DNA from: Phlebopus portentosus | Taxonomy: Eukaryota > Basidiomycota > Agaricomycetes > Boletales > Boletinellaceae | Direction of reading: 5' to 3' | Assembly: GCA_037892935.1 (NCBI GenBank) | Contig: JAYXKI010000019.1 | Location: forward strand, 558,001 to 622,000 | DNA: 64,000 bases | Shown: positions 42,918-55,537 of the stretch, one piece after another | How the letters are laid out: each line of letters begins with the position of its first letter | How positions within the stretch are numbered: position 1 is the first letter of the stretch | The notes under the pieces: generated by a model | What the model saw: the letters and a program-made list of their open reading frames with translations, nothing else | Databases searched by the model: none | Told to the model about the DNA's origin: nothing | Program-made: the position numbers and the translations under genes

Positions 42918-45492
42918 TCACTGGATTGTCGCCACATTGCTGGCGAGAAAGTCTGAAGCAGAGGCGTGCCTAGTGTTTGAGTAATCGAGCTGCCGCCTCT
43001 TCGGCGTCGAACCTCCACTATTGCTGCATCTCCTCTTCAAATTACCTACCAACGCAAGGGCTTGGAGAAGCCGTCCCGATGACCAGAAATCCGGTTCTTC
43101 GTCCATCAGCTCATGTAACAGAGGCCGGCGTCTGGGTTCATAGTTCAGAAGCAAACCAGTGAGTGAGTCGATGGCTCTGTCTTTCCCCGAGCCAAAAAAC
43201 GCAACGACTGCGCCGCAGGACCACAGATCCGCCCGTATAAGGTTGAGCGGACGCAAAGATCTCTTATTATCATGAGCAATCTCCGGGGCACTCCATTTAG
43301 GAGTCCCGCAGGACAACTCGATCATCTCGTCTATCTCCATGCACCTGATGGCGATATCGAAGTCGATAATATAAAGACACCTTGATTCACTGTCCGAGAC
43401 GAGATTGTCAGGCTTAATATCTAGATGCGCAATCTTGTGCCTGTGGAGAAAGGCAACTCCTTCGACGAGCTGGTGGCTGAGTCGTACGGATTCGCAATCA
43501 AGAATGCACGGAGAAAGATCCGAGATAGAGGTCTTCTTCGGGAGAATTATCAAAAATCCGCCCAAACCTATCTCGAGAGTCTCCATCAGCGGTATGACAT
43601 GGTTATGCGGAGATCGTTGTGCATTGAGTTCCTCGAGCAAAGAAAGCTCATCGGAATCCTCGATACGGACAAGTTTCGCAACGACCAGTACTCCTTCGGA
43701 ACTTGTCGCTTCTAGTACGTGACTTGTTAACTGTGCTCATCCGTTAGCGCGATAATTAACATGAGTCATCCGCACGTACTTTGAGCATTGGTTCCAAATC
43801 TGGATCATGTTTGATAGATTGTACCTTGAAATTCGCTTTCTTGAGAGCATCCATTATCTGTTCATGGTACGTGTTCTGATCTCGGTTCTGGTCCCCGTCG
43901 GTCCTCCGTCTCTTGGGGTCACGACTGCCGTCATCATTACGGCCATCCTTCTTGCCAGTAAGGGTACCTAAGCGCTCCCGGTCGATGGCTTTCTTCATAG
44001 ACTCGACAGTGTTACCCTTCTCGCCAACATTGCAACCGCTTTGAAAATGTCTTGCGTTTTGTAAACCTCGAACAGGAAGGTCGTCAGATGCAGAATGCCG
44101 GTGATCTTATATGTTTCCGAGCTGAAATGAACCTGGGCAATAGACATGTCAATGGTGGAATGGTAAGAATGCGTGACATCAAACGCACGGCTCCATTTCT
44201 TTTGGCATAGCAGAATAAACGGATTATTTCCCACTGTCTCGATAAAAATGCGCCCATGAGAAAAACTTCTTGTCTTCGGAAGAGGTTTCTCCTCCAAGCT
44301 CAATCCCGAGACGTAAGGAGCATGCTAGTTGGATCTGCAGTCTGGTTAGATCTTTCCGGTCGGACTTCGAATCAAACCCAGCAAGGAAAGAAGGAAATCC
44401 GTCCATAAACAAGGCAAAATCAGGAAGCGGCCGGTACGTGAATTGTCTGTCATCGTGAACATGGCCTTTTTGAGTGTGCGACAAGAGGAAATGGGAACGG
44501 TTGATTCCTATGGCGCAAGTTGAGAGAGTCTAATATAATATAGTGGTAAACTCAGACACTTACTTGTCGAATGAACCCCTTACTTGCTCCATCCAAAATA
44601 CCGTGAACTTTTCAAACAATAGCAGCCATGCCGCCTCCTGTGATAAGTCAGGCCCAGTACCTTCTGACCGATAAACTGTAGAGATGGCTTGGATGAAATG
44701 GAAAACTTCATGATTCACGTCTGAATACGGATTCGCGGTATTCGCATTGTCATTGATCATCTCGTTGATCCTGGTGCGATACGGCTGTGGTTCAATAGAC
44801 TGGCTTATTATGACCGTTAGACTATGGACAAACCATCAGCAGCAATCATTGGTTTTGTAAAGGCTAGCCATGTACCAATTGCGCATTTCAGCGCTTCCTG
44901 GATGCCTCGGAACTCTCACTATGTCACGTATGCAATCCTCAAGCAACTGCGACATCCGATATCCATTCAGACCGATCACACCCGGCCAATCCGCTTCTTC
45001 AGAAGTTCGAAGACGGACAAAAAAAGTGATGCGTTTACGCATGATCGGGCCAAGCTCTGTAGGAGTATTTCTGGCCTCCTCAGATAACTCTGTATCTTCC
45101 TCGCCTTCAGATGCTGGAACCGACTTTAAGTTTCATTTTGTATAGAGAAAGAAGCGCGACGCACCGGGAACCTCGATAAGTAGTGTCTTTTCTGTAAGTT
45201 GTCGCAGCCGCTGCTTCGGACTGAGCTTCTTAACTTTCTCTTCGTTGGGGGAGAAGACCTCGTTGAGTAGGTCATTAAAGTTGTCGGGGTCCATGTCGCC
45301 GAAGTCGATCTCGGAATCCGTGCATCTCCACATGGTGAGCACTCTGGGAACGACGTTCCCGAGGACATCTGGCTGCTCCTCCTTGACCTTCGTCGTCAAG
45401 TCGTAAGTGCATGCACCGCGGTGGAGAATGACAAAAAAGGCATTTCCGAAGGCAGCCTTCTTCTTGGTCGATGAGATTTTGAGATTTGTCAT
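42918..45492 (-). pseudogene. Crinkler-type N-terminus fused to a protein kinase, decaying
   Basis: Starts MTNLKISSTKKKAAFG with a Crinkler/ubiquitin-like head (LTMWRCTDSEIDFGD, KKLSPKQRLRQL, TLLIEVPGA), a helical middle shared by fungal CRN-kinases (PHPGSAEMRNWYMASLYK; FIQAISTVYRSEGTGPD; LPDFALFMDGFPSF), a basic linker (KRRRTDGDQ) and a C-terminal kinase: catalytic loop HRHKIAHLDIKPDNLV, IIDFDIAIRC in place of DFG, CGTPKWSAPE, and RPLLHELMDEE. Most introns can be drawn, but there is a TGA after YKTNDCC (about 44834), a junction out of phase at FDK (44560) and a 1-nt shift near 44270. Probably non-functional although the kinase domain itself is intact. The DFD motif is shared by the other family copies here. 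Confidence 0.68.
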
Positions 45493-45834
45493 GCTGACCG
45501 TCGAGAATCTCACGTCACACGTCACATGATCACGTTACAGAGCTTACGCTAAGGGTCTTGGTAAGAGTGCTGAAGACGAGACGAGATTCTGGCATAAAAG
45601 ACATTCGAGGTCCGATTCGAGGAGGTGCCTGGGAGGGAAAAGGGACATTTCGGGCCCGTCAATACGAAAGACGCACTCGTCCGAGCGCGTCATTTCGACG
45701 AGAGCTATTTCAAAGCCTACAGAAACGATAGCTTGACGACCTTGGCCTGCAAATGAAAGGTCTCCTCCAGGGACTGAGTCGACTACAGGACGTGACACTA
45801 TCTTCGGATGGATATGCGGGGGTCGTCGTTCAAC

Positions 45835-46680
45835 CAGCATCGAATGTGGAAGGTGTCACTGCGAATAACCTCGTCCTCCGTCTATAAGTCAATTCGAGAG
45901 CTGCAGCAGAACATGGCACTGCAATGTAGTACTGTTGGGTTTAATCCGGGAGATTCCCTCAAGACTGGAAATTTCCGAGCAGGAGTGCAAGGCGCGAATG
46001 GAGAACGATCAGAATGAGGCTATTCATGGTCGCACGAGGCAATCGAGACACTGCAGGTCGAACATGAGAGTATACTACCCAAGCCTGCCAGCCACCAGGC
46101 GACAATTCAGGCTTATATCAAAGAGAGGGACACGCTGAAGACTATGGTTGCTCGTTATGAATGGGGTGGGACAGTTACTACTACTCACAAGCGGATCCAT
46201 CCTCGCCATAAGTCAATAAATCTGTCGAGCCAACTGATTTGAGCTTGAGGAAGTCCGAAGTAACTTCGAGGCATAAGAAATGGACATTAGTACTGTCGAG
46301 CTTCGTAAAGTTCTCCGGTACCGGCGTGAATCCGGCCAGTTGAGTTGTGGCGCTTGCGAAGGCTAACGCAAGGACTGAATTTATCAATGGTGAGTTCATT
46401 CTCTTTGTGTTCTCAACGGGTCAAGCTCACCATTTGTGTCAGAGTAGCATCACATGGCTCAGGGACAGTAAGTACAGCATGCACGAACAAAAAGCTCAAA
46501 ATCTTCAGAGACGAAATCAGCAACTGTACAATCAATACACACGTCTGAATATCGCATGTAACCATGCTGCTGGGGGATTAATCTCTGATGATACCTAGAT
46601 TGAGCGATTGTGGAACAACTGCTCCAATCTTCATGCAGAAACGAAGATCTGGGAGGTGCGTAACCGTCAATAAACTCGTC
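45835..46680 (+). pseudogene. Coiled-coil protein remnant
   Basis: Broken plus-strand frames give charged helical peptides (AIETLQVEHESILPK, IQAYIKERDTLKTMVARYE, EQKAQNLQRRNQQLYNQY). They read like pieces of a long coiled-coil protein, perhaps of the nucleoporin TPR/Mlp kind, but each frame has stops and the exons cannot be joined. Identity is a guess. Confidence 0.35.
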
Positions 46681-47343
46681 TTGTGATTTATATCAATTCA
46701 AGATGTAGAATGTGCGGACTCGACTAAGCGATGAGAACAAGGTTCTGTATCTGGAGTGATCTCGTATAGAGAACTTGATTGTCATCATGCAGAGAATGCA
46801 AAATGACATTGACAAGGCGAACTGCAGTGATAGGCGAAGATTCGAGTCCCAAATCCATAGTCCGGAGGGCCAAGAGTAAGCATTCCTCTATATCAAGTTT
46901 GCTTTAGCATAGTAACATTCAATCTTGAATGTTTTAGTCAGGATCTTTGAACTTAGCTTTCCCGCAAGTGTGACACAGTCCGACAAATTTTATTGCAGAA
47001 GGATACCGGAACCGCGAACTATGGTTGATCGCTGCGTAAGTTAGATACTTCTGAAAATATCTTCTACGTTACTGTACTCCGATCTGCCGCTGCGATGGCT
47101 TGCTTTATTGTGAGCAACTCTGGAGAAAGAAGCAGGTGGGAGCCTCCGTCCTGAATGTGCAGCGCATGCTCAAGAATTCTAATCCTTTCACTCACCTCAG
47201 TGAGTTTCCAAGAAAAATTAGAATATTTTTGAAGTGGTGTAGAGGACTTATGATGCGTAGAGTTTTCCCATCGTACTTCCAGCAGTTTCTGAAAGCAGTC
47301 ATTTTAGTTGAGCCTTCATAGTGCTCAAGAAGAGATGGCTTAC

Positions 47344-47593
47344 CTGTAGGACAGACATACCTGCATCCTTGCCACACACATGAGGAACACGGTACTTTCT
47401 TGCCGCACTTGAGCTTGAGCCTTTTGAAGATAAGTGGCAGGGTGCTGAATTGATATGCTGTTGGGAATTGGACTAACCTGCGACATTCGGCACAAGAGAT
47501 CTCCCCAGCGATTTGCCTTAGTTCGAGTTCCCAGATACGTACCGACCGCAATTCGCTGCCCAGATTATCTCCGTCCTTTTGGCCAGAGACCAT
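47344..47593 (-). pseudogene. Zn(2)Cys(6) DNA-binding domain fragment
   Basis: Exons 47478-47593 and 47344-47420 encode a fungal binuclear zinc cluster: SCAECRR at the splice junction, then LKLKCGKKVPCSSC and GCRYVCPTG, with all six cysteines in the usual spacing. The intron splits the motif where basidiomycete genes often do. Downstream exons expected for such a transcription factor are not visible within 300 bp, so it is a fragment. Confidence 0.75.
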
Positions 47594-47690
47594 TTTCAGA
47601 CTGGAGGGTAAAAGATAGCAATCGAAATCTGTCTAGGGATGGTGTTGTTCGTTTTCCATACGAGCATCTGTGCTGCGGTCCAGGCGGCAC

Positions 47691-48000
47691 ATGGGAAAAG
47701 CTGCGCTCGGCTCGCCGTTAATATTTCGCTCTGTTCCTTTTTCGGACATTACATACATATCCTGTCTATAAATGATTCGCGCTGACCTCACCAAGAGTCA
47801 AGAACGATGAATCGCACAAGGATCCATTAATAATTTCCCTAAAAAAATGGGTATGCTTCTACTGTATATGGATTGTGTCATTTCTTCGCGATTACCGAGG
47901 CATTGGTTCATCAGCTTCTCCTGCGGAATCACTGCGCAAGGTACATCATATAGTGGAATTCTTCTAATTGTACACAGGCGCACTAAATATACTCATCAAT
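47691..48000. repeat. Flank of the segmental duplication (copy of 41713-42000)
   Basis: atgggaaaagctgcgctcgg here matches atgggaaaggctgcgctcgg at 41711, and near-identity continues for about 280 bp in the same orientation. The copies then part and rejoin in the Gly/Met-rich gene. Confidence 0.85.
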
Positions 48001-48442
48001 TGCAAGAAAAACAGAATTTCGATCACATGAATAAATTTTTCATTAGCAGTATAGCCTTGGTTGCATCGATCGACGGAACATCGCACATTCATTCGTACAA
48101 TGTGCCGGCATTATACAGTAAAAATCCGCAACACTGAGCTCCGAAAATTCATCCGATAGAAGCTTCTGCGCTATATACTCGAGTCAAAACATAGTCGAAT
48201 AAAGCTCAGAGTAAATATCGGCTTGTCGCTGTGGAGAAATGAGAACAGAGCGATCGTGACAAAATCTGCGAATGTCGAAGACTAGGCGCGTGAGAAAAAT
48301 GCCTCAGAACGGGGGCATTGATGGTACCAGATCGACGCATACACTTCACGATAGCCATACAATACAGTACACGAGAAATAAAGAAAAACGGGATATATAA
48401 TTATGAGATCCACTTGGGTATGAGATCGTCGAAAAGTCCGTC

Positions 48443-50045
48443 TCAATACCTTCCGCCGTACCCATATCTTCCACCGGAGACTTCAGAAGCGCCTAAAGCA
48501 TATCTCTCCGCTTCACGAACTGCGCGATGTCGCCGACGCCCGTGCCGACCGTATCTGGGCCTGCTTTCATACCCGCCGTATGCATCGGATACGTAGCCCT
48601 CACCGTAGTCACTACCATACCCGCCACCATTGCCTCCGCGACCATATTCGTACGCGTAGTTATCATCATACGCACGGCCACGCGGGGCATACCCGTCTTC
48701 AGGCCTGCTACGATAAAGAGAATCTTTAAGTGCGGCGCGTTCGGCGCGTTCCGCACGGTGTCGCTCGTGACGTGAGATACCTGTTTCGCCGAGTCCACCA
48801 GGACCGTAGTCGGCCGGATCACCGTATTGGATACCTCCCGAAGTTCCGTATCCACCTGCTGAGAGAGGACGTTGTATGCCCATTCCGGCTGTCCCAGCGC
48901 CGAGCATTGCATCTGAGGTCCCATACATTCCAGCATTGCTACCAGCGTAACCTGGCACACCACTTGCACCATACGCGTAATCCGAAGGTGCGGCGCCCGT
49001 AGAAAGGGATCGTTGTCGAGTAAATGGAGGGGGCATAAATCCCGATGCTGACGGTGCCATTCCCATTCCTTGCGCTGCGACAGGACTGCCCGCCATACCG
49101 CCCATGCCAGCTCCCATAGTCATAGTATTTCCAGGGATTGCGGGACTAACTGCACGCATTCCCATTCTTCCTCCCATTCCTCCTCCCATTCCTCCGCCCA
49201 TTCCCATACCTCCCATTCCTCCTCCCATTCCTCCTCCCAATCCCATTCCTCCGCCCATTCCTCCGCCCATTCCCCCGCCCATACCTGATCCCATACCTGC
49301 ACCCATATCAGCTCCAATGGTATTTCCAATGATTGCGGGACTCATTGCACCCATTCCTGCGCCCATGCCGCCATACGCACCTCCGCTACCCATAAGAAGT
49401 GAATTGCCTTGGTCAAAGATGCGCGCTGCGGCTATCGCAGCCGCTTCGACCGCCGCCAGACGACCTGCGTTGTCCAAGGCTCGCGTTGTGTATTGCCATA
49501 ATTTCGTAACTATACAAAGTAAAACAAAAAAAATCAAATAAAAGGGGTCGGAATAGGACGAACCTTCACCGATAGCGAGCCCCACAAGCGCCTCGCGTTG
49601 TCTCATGGTGTCACCGCCAAGTGGCTGGGCGAGCACTCCATAGTTGTATCTCCAGTTACGCCAGACTTCGTACGCAGCAGCTGCACCAATCTCGGATGGA
49701 GCCATTGTCAATATGTCTCCCTAACCAATGCGCGAGTTAATCGTAAAAGAAATGAATATAGTTGAACGAGAGACGCACGAGACCACCATAAGCCCTTCGG
49801 TGCAGCATCTTTGCCTCGATGATTGAGGGGCCCATTGATGCCAACGATTGCGGCCCTAAGCCTTGCAGTCTATTTGAGGCGTAATTATAAATTCCTCCGT
49901 CATAATTCTGGCCGGCGATTGCGCGGTAAAAGTCCATACCACCCCAGGACGGTTGGGGTTGGAATGAAGGAGCCGGAGGTGCAGTAGACTGCCATTGAGA
50001 GGTCGCCCAGTTGGGATTTGAGCGATAGTAGTCGAGGTAAGCCAT
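48443..50045 (-). CDS. Gly/Met-rich low-complexity protein, 496 aa, three exons
   Basis: Exons 49779-50045, 49564-49720 and 48443-49509 sum to 1491 nt in frame. N-terminus MAYLDYYRSNPNWATSQWQS, a conserved-looking globular part through AAAAYEVWRNWRYNYGVLAQ and RALDNAGRLAAVEAAAIAAA, then a Met/Gly repeat tract (units of GMGGGMGG at about 49170-49310), a Pro/Ser linker (FTRQRSLST), and an Arg/Tyr/Gly-rich C-terminus with EAERYALGAS. No known domain. The composition suggests an RNA-binding or condensate-type protein, but that is inference. This is the intact member of the pair with 41.7-42.7 kb. Confidence 0.75.
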
Positions 50046-50647
50046 AGTAATTGTCTAAAGGGCTCATTATGGCTTCGCTTTTGTAGTGCTACTGACCCTC
50101 AAAGAAACCGTGTGGAGCAAAAATAAGGGAAGACGTCACGACAGAGCCAAAAACATTATGTAATAAAGTCACAATTCATTTTGTTACAGCCATATCATAT
50201 CGGACTGGTTATCCCTATAGAGTGGGGATCGGCAATGCCCATGATTTTCATCTGCATGTGATTTGCATCGGAGATCAAAAATTTCCTCAATATAGTAGGT
50301 CGCTTAGAAATTTTGTATAATACTCACTCTCAACCACAATGTGCTAAGGACTGCTTGCACAACACAAATCTATACTTGTTTCTATAACATTCAAGACTAT
50401 ATGAAGGTTCTCTTGAGATAAATATAATAAAATAAACTTGAGTGCTTGAAATGGAGCATATTTAATGTGCTCCATGTCCAACCACCTTGTCTGGTTCAGT
50501 GCTGCACAAGTCAAGTTGTCTGTCAACAGCACTCTGTAAGCTGCAAGTGTCAGTAAGACACTTTAGACTTGTAAATAAGTCAGTTGTAATGTCATGGGGC
50601 TATCAGGAGAGTCATTTCATAGTCATGCAAAATTTATACAAAACTAA
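50046..50647. other. Upstream region of the Gly/Met-rich gene, turning AT-rich
   Basis: The first 150 bp look like ordinary promoter sequence; from about 50150 the composition becomes AT-rich and CpG-poor, leading to the LTR of the second chromovirus. No gene supported. Confidence 0.4.
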
Positions 50648-51557
50648 TGTTATAAAAATTGTGGATACCCAATACAGCATGGGATCAGACATCTTACTCA
50701 CTGAATTATGCAGCCTAATCAAGAGTATTTCAAAAGGCTCTGGAGACAAGATAGTGAAGATGATTCTTGCCTACTAATTGTTAGAAATTGCTTTAGTCAG
50801 TAGTATAGCATGCACGTGACAGCATATAATCAAGATGTTCACATGGCAAGCGAGAATGCTCGAAACTACATTAAAGAGAATAGTTAACCAAGGACGAGCT
50901 AGTCAGTGGCCAGAAGTAAAGAATGACTGTGAGAAATGCAAACAAGCACAACAGATAGGATGGGACATTTATTGTACAATAATCTTATCACTCTTGATGA
51001 CAGAGGTATTAGCAATGAACTTCGACATACAAGGGATACATAGAGTATTTCCAATATATGTTACTCAAGAAGGCATACAACAGCCTAATACAAATTATAT
51101 GACATTTAAACATATGGTAGCAGTATTCTCACATGACGAACAAGACTATCTAATAAATGCAGGAGTACAGATTAAATTCCCAAAGCAGAAACACAAAGAA
51201 GAATGTCAATTTAATATGATAACTAGAGTTAAAGAATTCATTAGACTCATTGATGCAGAAGAAGTATCAGTCATAGACGAACGAGTCATAGAGATATCAA
51301 TAGAATATAGGATCAAGTTTATAATTGGTCCAATTAAGATTCTGATGCCACTGGAAGAAGGGTTCACAAGAATAACGACATATCTCTACAAGAGAAGCTT
51401 TCTGGTAGATGATAAAATACCAGTGGGAAAAACCTCAGGACTTCCAGAAGAAGATGTAGTACCCCACAGGCACCAAACCTCAGAAGCCATAAAGATTGAT
51501 GATCACTGATAAGAAAAGTTAATCTAATCAGGAAGGTGATAAGAAAGGAAAGCGATA
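50648..51557 (+). pseudogene. ORF C homologue in the second element LTR
   Basis: Early codons follow ORF C (GIRHLTH, stop, then MQPNQEYFKRL against MQPNQEHFERL), then frameshift. Frame 50835-51509 continues as a long open stretch: the CEKC motif lines up with CTNC, HMVAVFSHDEQDYLINAGVQ with HEVSIWLGDRDIYALKVGVR, and an acidic helix region follows. Despite heavy mutation, 225 codons are still open. It shows that the LTR ORF is an old trait of this family. Confidence 0.7.
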
Positions 51558-54309
51558 CAGTTAAAATTGTCATAACGCATAATGTCGGGAGATACCCTTT
51601 TGTAATGCATTATTACATTTATGCAATAGGATATGTGACAGAAATACTTTCCATTTTTGGACAAGGTCAGGTGACAAGTATACAGGCTATGTACACGTGC
51701 TTGCTCTTATCTCTCCTATCTCTCCATCACTCTCATCTGTTGCATCTCTCTCTTGCTGCCCGCCATATCACAGGCAATGTTGCCTGTTTAGCACTGCCCA
51801 GCTCCTTCTTGAACAGCTCACCACGGAATCTTCGTAGGGTTCTTGTCAATGTAAGTGCTGTCTCCGTCTCTGCATGCTCCAATGCTAACTTCTCCATTTG
51901 TATGCACAGGTCCTGGCCATCATGAAGTGTTGGCTTTGCGGGTGTGTTTTCAGCATCTCCAGTGACATCCTCATCTGACTCAGAGTTGGCATCTATAACA
52001 GAAGCATCCTGAAAGCGACGGTGAACTTCTGAAATGATCTCCTGGTCTGTCTTGAATATGTGTGTATCCTCGTAATCTTTCTGTTCCTCTACTGGGTTTA
52101 AGAGCTCTTCAAGTGTTGGTGCAGTCCCATGAATGCGCCGGCGCTATTTTAGATCATCTACAGAAGCTATGAGGCTTTCCTCGGTGCGTTTGAGCTGTGG
52201 TAATAGTTGTGCAATATTGATGGAGCCAGAACAGGTTTGCACTAGTGCAGCTGATTGGTGCTGCTCAACAAGCTTAGAAGCAGCAACAACATCATCTTCT
52301 GTGTATAAAATTGCATCGATAACTCCCTTCCAGTCTTCAGGTTTGTAGGATTTGCCAAGGCATGTACTGAGACGCTCTTCAACCTCTGGCAGAGTTTCAA
52401 TTAGGCCATGAGCGTAGTCACAAAGGATGTTCCATGCATCGACTCGGTGTTTTGCTAGTGTGTTGTCTTTTCTTTGCATTTTACTGGTATTATGAGTGAG
52501 AGATATGATGCAGTCTTTTTAGGTGTAAAAATTTAACGTACGGTAAGATATCTGTATGCATCCAGCAATTTTTTAAAGTTAATAGATCAACCCGATCCCA
52601 TGCTGACTTCGCCATCATCATAGCTTCCAGTTGGTCAAGCTTGTAGATATCCACTTTGCCTGCTTCGTCTAAATCTACTGCTCGTATGCAGTAATCATGC
52701 CGGTAAAGTGCTTTAAATGTGCGAATTGCGCCTGCGTCCATTGGCTGAACAAATGGTGTCATATTAGGCTCAAAAAATTCGACCCGGACATTTTTGGGCT
52801 GGTATGATACGACGTGCCCTGAGAAGTTATCAAGAAGGAGAATAATCTTGCGACCTTTGTGTCGCATCCTTTGGTCAAGGTCTTTGAGTCATCTGTAATG
52901 TTACAAGTAAGTTTCTGATTGCGTAGCATGTTAAACTCTTACTCTTCAAATAGCTCAGCCGTCATCCATGCTGTCTTGTTTGAACAGTAATAAAAGCCAC
53001 GTTGTGCAGGGTTTACTTTTTTAAAGCAATGTGGCATGCGTGATTTTCCAATGTAGAATAGAGGTAGTTTTTCTGATCCATCTGCATTGCATTCAAGCCC
53101 TAGCGTCATCCGAAACTTGCTTACTTTCTTTCCGCTCATCTGTTTTGATGCAAGACCACGGTCTGGAGGTGTGCTACTTTATTGTCAGTTTCTTTTCTTT
53201 TTGATACAGATTATGTGTGCGTACTAAGGATAAAGGCCCGTCTCATCAAAGTTAAAACAGTCGCGAGGTGCATACTCCTCAAGTATTATAGCTAACCGAC
53301 CTTGTTCTTCTGCAACCTTCATTATATCAACAGATGCTGCTTCGCCATGCTTGCGGATCTCTCTAATTCCATATCTTATAAAGTAGGTATTAGCGACTTG
53401 ATTGAGATGGTGAAGAATAAGATCTAACATACCTGCGAAGAAAGAACTGGATCCAACCATGACTTGTAAGTCGTTCACTTTCTGGCACATTGAATTCCTT
53501 CTCAAAGCAGTGGCACTTTTCAGCAAGCATTGCTCCTGTAACAATCTCGTTGCGTGCCTCCAGGGACCTCTGCTATAAGATAAGTGCCTGCTCAACCTTT
53601 GGATTCGTCACAGCATATGGTCATTTGCTTGACATGCCATTTGGAGTCTCGTGTGCACATTCTTCAAGGGTTTTACGGCATACAAGATTTCGACACAAGG
53701 ATGACTGAGTAAAGTAAAGTGATCATTGTTGGCGGTTGCGAAAATGTGTGACAATAGAAACCTGAGATGAGTCTGGATGTGCATCACAATATGCAAAGAC
53801 CTCTAGCCAGTCAGCACAAGTAAGATTTTTACGTCCCTCTATAGTCTGTGCTGATGATTTTGGATGTGATATACGCTTGCCAGGAGGGGGTCCAGGCTTT
53901 CTCTGGTATAGCTTAAGAGTACAAGGTTTGCGTGTTGGCTGAGGAGGCATGAAGGATGGGTTGCACAATTTTTTCTTCTTTCTAATATCAAAGATATATA
54001 TTATTACTGCGCATACAATGTAAATCCCACCTGTAACAAGCACTCTTTTCTTGATTGTCTGAATTCCAAATGTCAAATTATAAACACTTGAGCTGTCAAT
54101 CGGCATCAAAATTCAATAATAAATGCAGCTCTAGAGTGACAATCAAGCTCCAATCAACAACATAATGCATAATTTTGCTTCAAATTCAATGCATTATTCC
54201 ATATGACATTTTTGCATAATTTCCTGCCTCCCAACATGGGAGACACCAAAAAGTGATGCATTATGAAATATATGCATTATGATACAATGCATTATGACAA
54301 TTTCAACTG
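51558..54309 (-). mobile_element. Pogo/Fot1-type DNA transposon nested in the LTR
   Basis: 2752 bp with terminal inverted repeats CAGTTRAAATTGTCATAAYG at both ends and a TA duplication (51556-51557, 54310-54311), the hallmark of the Tc1/mariner superfamily. It carries one spliced transposase gene on the minus strand. Subterminal repeats of the word TGCATTATG occur near the right end. Confidence 0.93.
51716..53950 (-). pseudogene. Pogo-type transposase (CENP-B HTH + DDE)
   Basis: Start MPPQPTRKPCTLKLYQRKPG, an N-terminal helix-turn-helix (TCADWLEVFAYCDAHPDSSQ), the CENP-B-type HTH (VTNPKVEQALIL, MLAEKCHCFEKEFNVPE, HGWIQFFLRR) and the DDE_1 catalytic core: D in FNFDETGLYP, D in LLLDNFSGH, D in VQPMDAGAIRTF. 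The C-terminus runs through helical residues to MQQMRVMER. Several short introns. A TAG replaces the tryptophan expected after KVEQALIL (about 53587), so this copy is dead, but otherwise it reads well. Much less decayed than the LTR around it. Confidence 0.88.
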
Positions 54310-55072
54310 TATGTATACATCCATAGGAGTAGTAGATGAGAGAGAAGCTTTTATAACTAGCTCAGGCAAAGTAGCAGCATCAGCCAGCCATCTGAGTTGG
54401 AAGAAGAACATAAGTCCTAACTCCAAGGAGAGAAGGTCATAGAATAGTAGAGAATAAACCAGTGGAGCTCAGAACCAGTACAGATGCCAGCAGAGTAGCT
54501 GAGGATAGTAAGTATGCACCAGAAAGTGCTAGAGTCATTAGACCATAATAGTAGAGCTCAGACATTGAAGCACATAGTAAAAAACTGGTAGAACGAACTA
54601 GAATATATAGTACAACTGGAATTGACAAGTAATGCACAGAATTGATAAGAAAAGGGTAGAGCAAAGTGGAGAACCTTGTAGAAGGTGCTGGAAGATATAC
54701 ATAGATAGCAGAAAGACTAAGGTAGATAGTCATAGTAGTAGCCTAGCATAGCTACACCTGTAGAGTATAAAAGGAGGCCAAACGAGCTATCCTGAGTAGC
54801 AGTTCAATTTATCTCTCCAAACGCCCCTCAAGTGAGTTGGAGCTTTCTCTCATACACACACACTAGTCTGATACTTGTCATTGCCTGATTCTCTGTACAT
54901 CACTTATAAATCAGCAGTGTGAGACACTTGCTTCAGTAGTAAGCTATATATTACTCTTCTTACTCTGATTCTAATATTTAAATTGAACTCCAAACCTGAT
55001 ATGCATCTCTAGCCAATCTGATCTACTATTGGTTAGTAGCTCTAGTTCTTCAGGGGGTCAACCTAACTAACA
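54310..55072 (+). repeat. Right part of the second element LTR with TATA box
   Basis: TATAAAAG at 54766-54773 lies about 300 bp before the LTR end CTAACA (55072), the same layout as the first element. No self-complementary primer site comparable to the first element could be found after 55072. Confidence 0.65.
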
Positions 55073-55224
55073 AACTGGATTTACAAGAATGATGTGAGCA
55101 GTTTAAAGAAAGTTTAAACTTCCACATTATAGTTATCAACAAATTAACCACTTTACACGTGGAGTAAGAAGTATCCATCAATACTACTAGGAACAAAAGT
55201 AGTAAGATTCTTGACATTATCGAC

Positions 55225-55500
55225 TTAGCATTCTTTCAGTATTTTGACCAGTATGTCACAGTGGCCTAAGAAGTACTCAGAGTCGTGACTGAAGTACAAC
55301 AATTCCTTTTAGAAACAGGACACCTAATTTCTGCACACCCAATTCACTGCAGCACCCCAGTAACTGACAAGGAGTTTGGGAAGTGCATCACCAAGTATAG
55401 ATACGTAATTTACGGAACATTCCAACATAAGAATTGTTTATATCAAGCACTCACATACTTGATTAAAGGAGACTATTGGAGACTAAAAGTAAGATACTAA
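55225..55500 (+). pseudogene. ORF A homologue of the second element
   Basis: Frame through VTEVQQFLLETGHLISAHP and YRYVIYGTFQHKNCLYQAL parallels ORF A at 13150-13300. It ends 37 nt before the ORF B homologue. Confidence 0.5.
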
Positions 55501-55537
55501 ATTTGATAGAACTGAAAAGAATACTAACTAGTGTTTA

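Noticed and set aside
55073..55110. Self-priming site in the second element
   Set aside because: The sequence after its LTR does not complement the region near its TATA box; it may have decayed or the start site is elsewhere.
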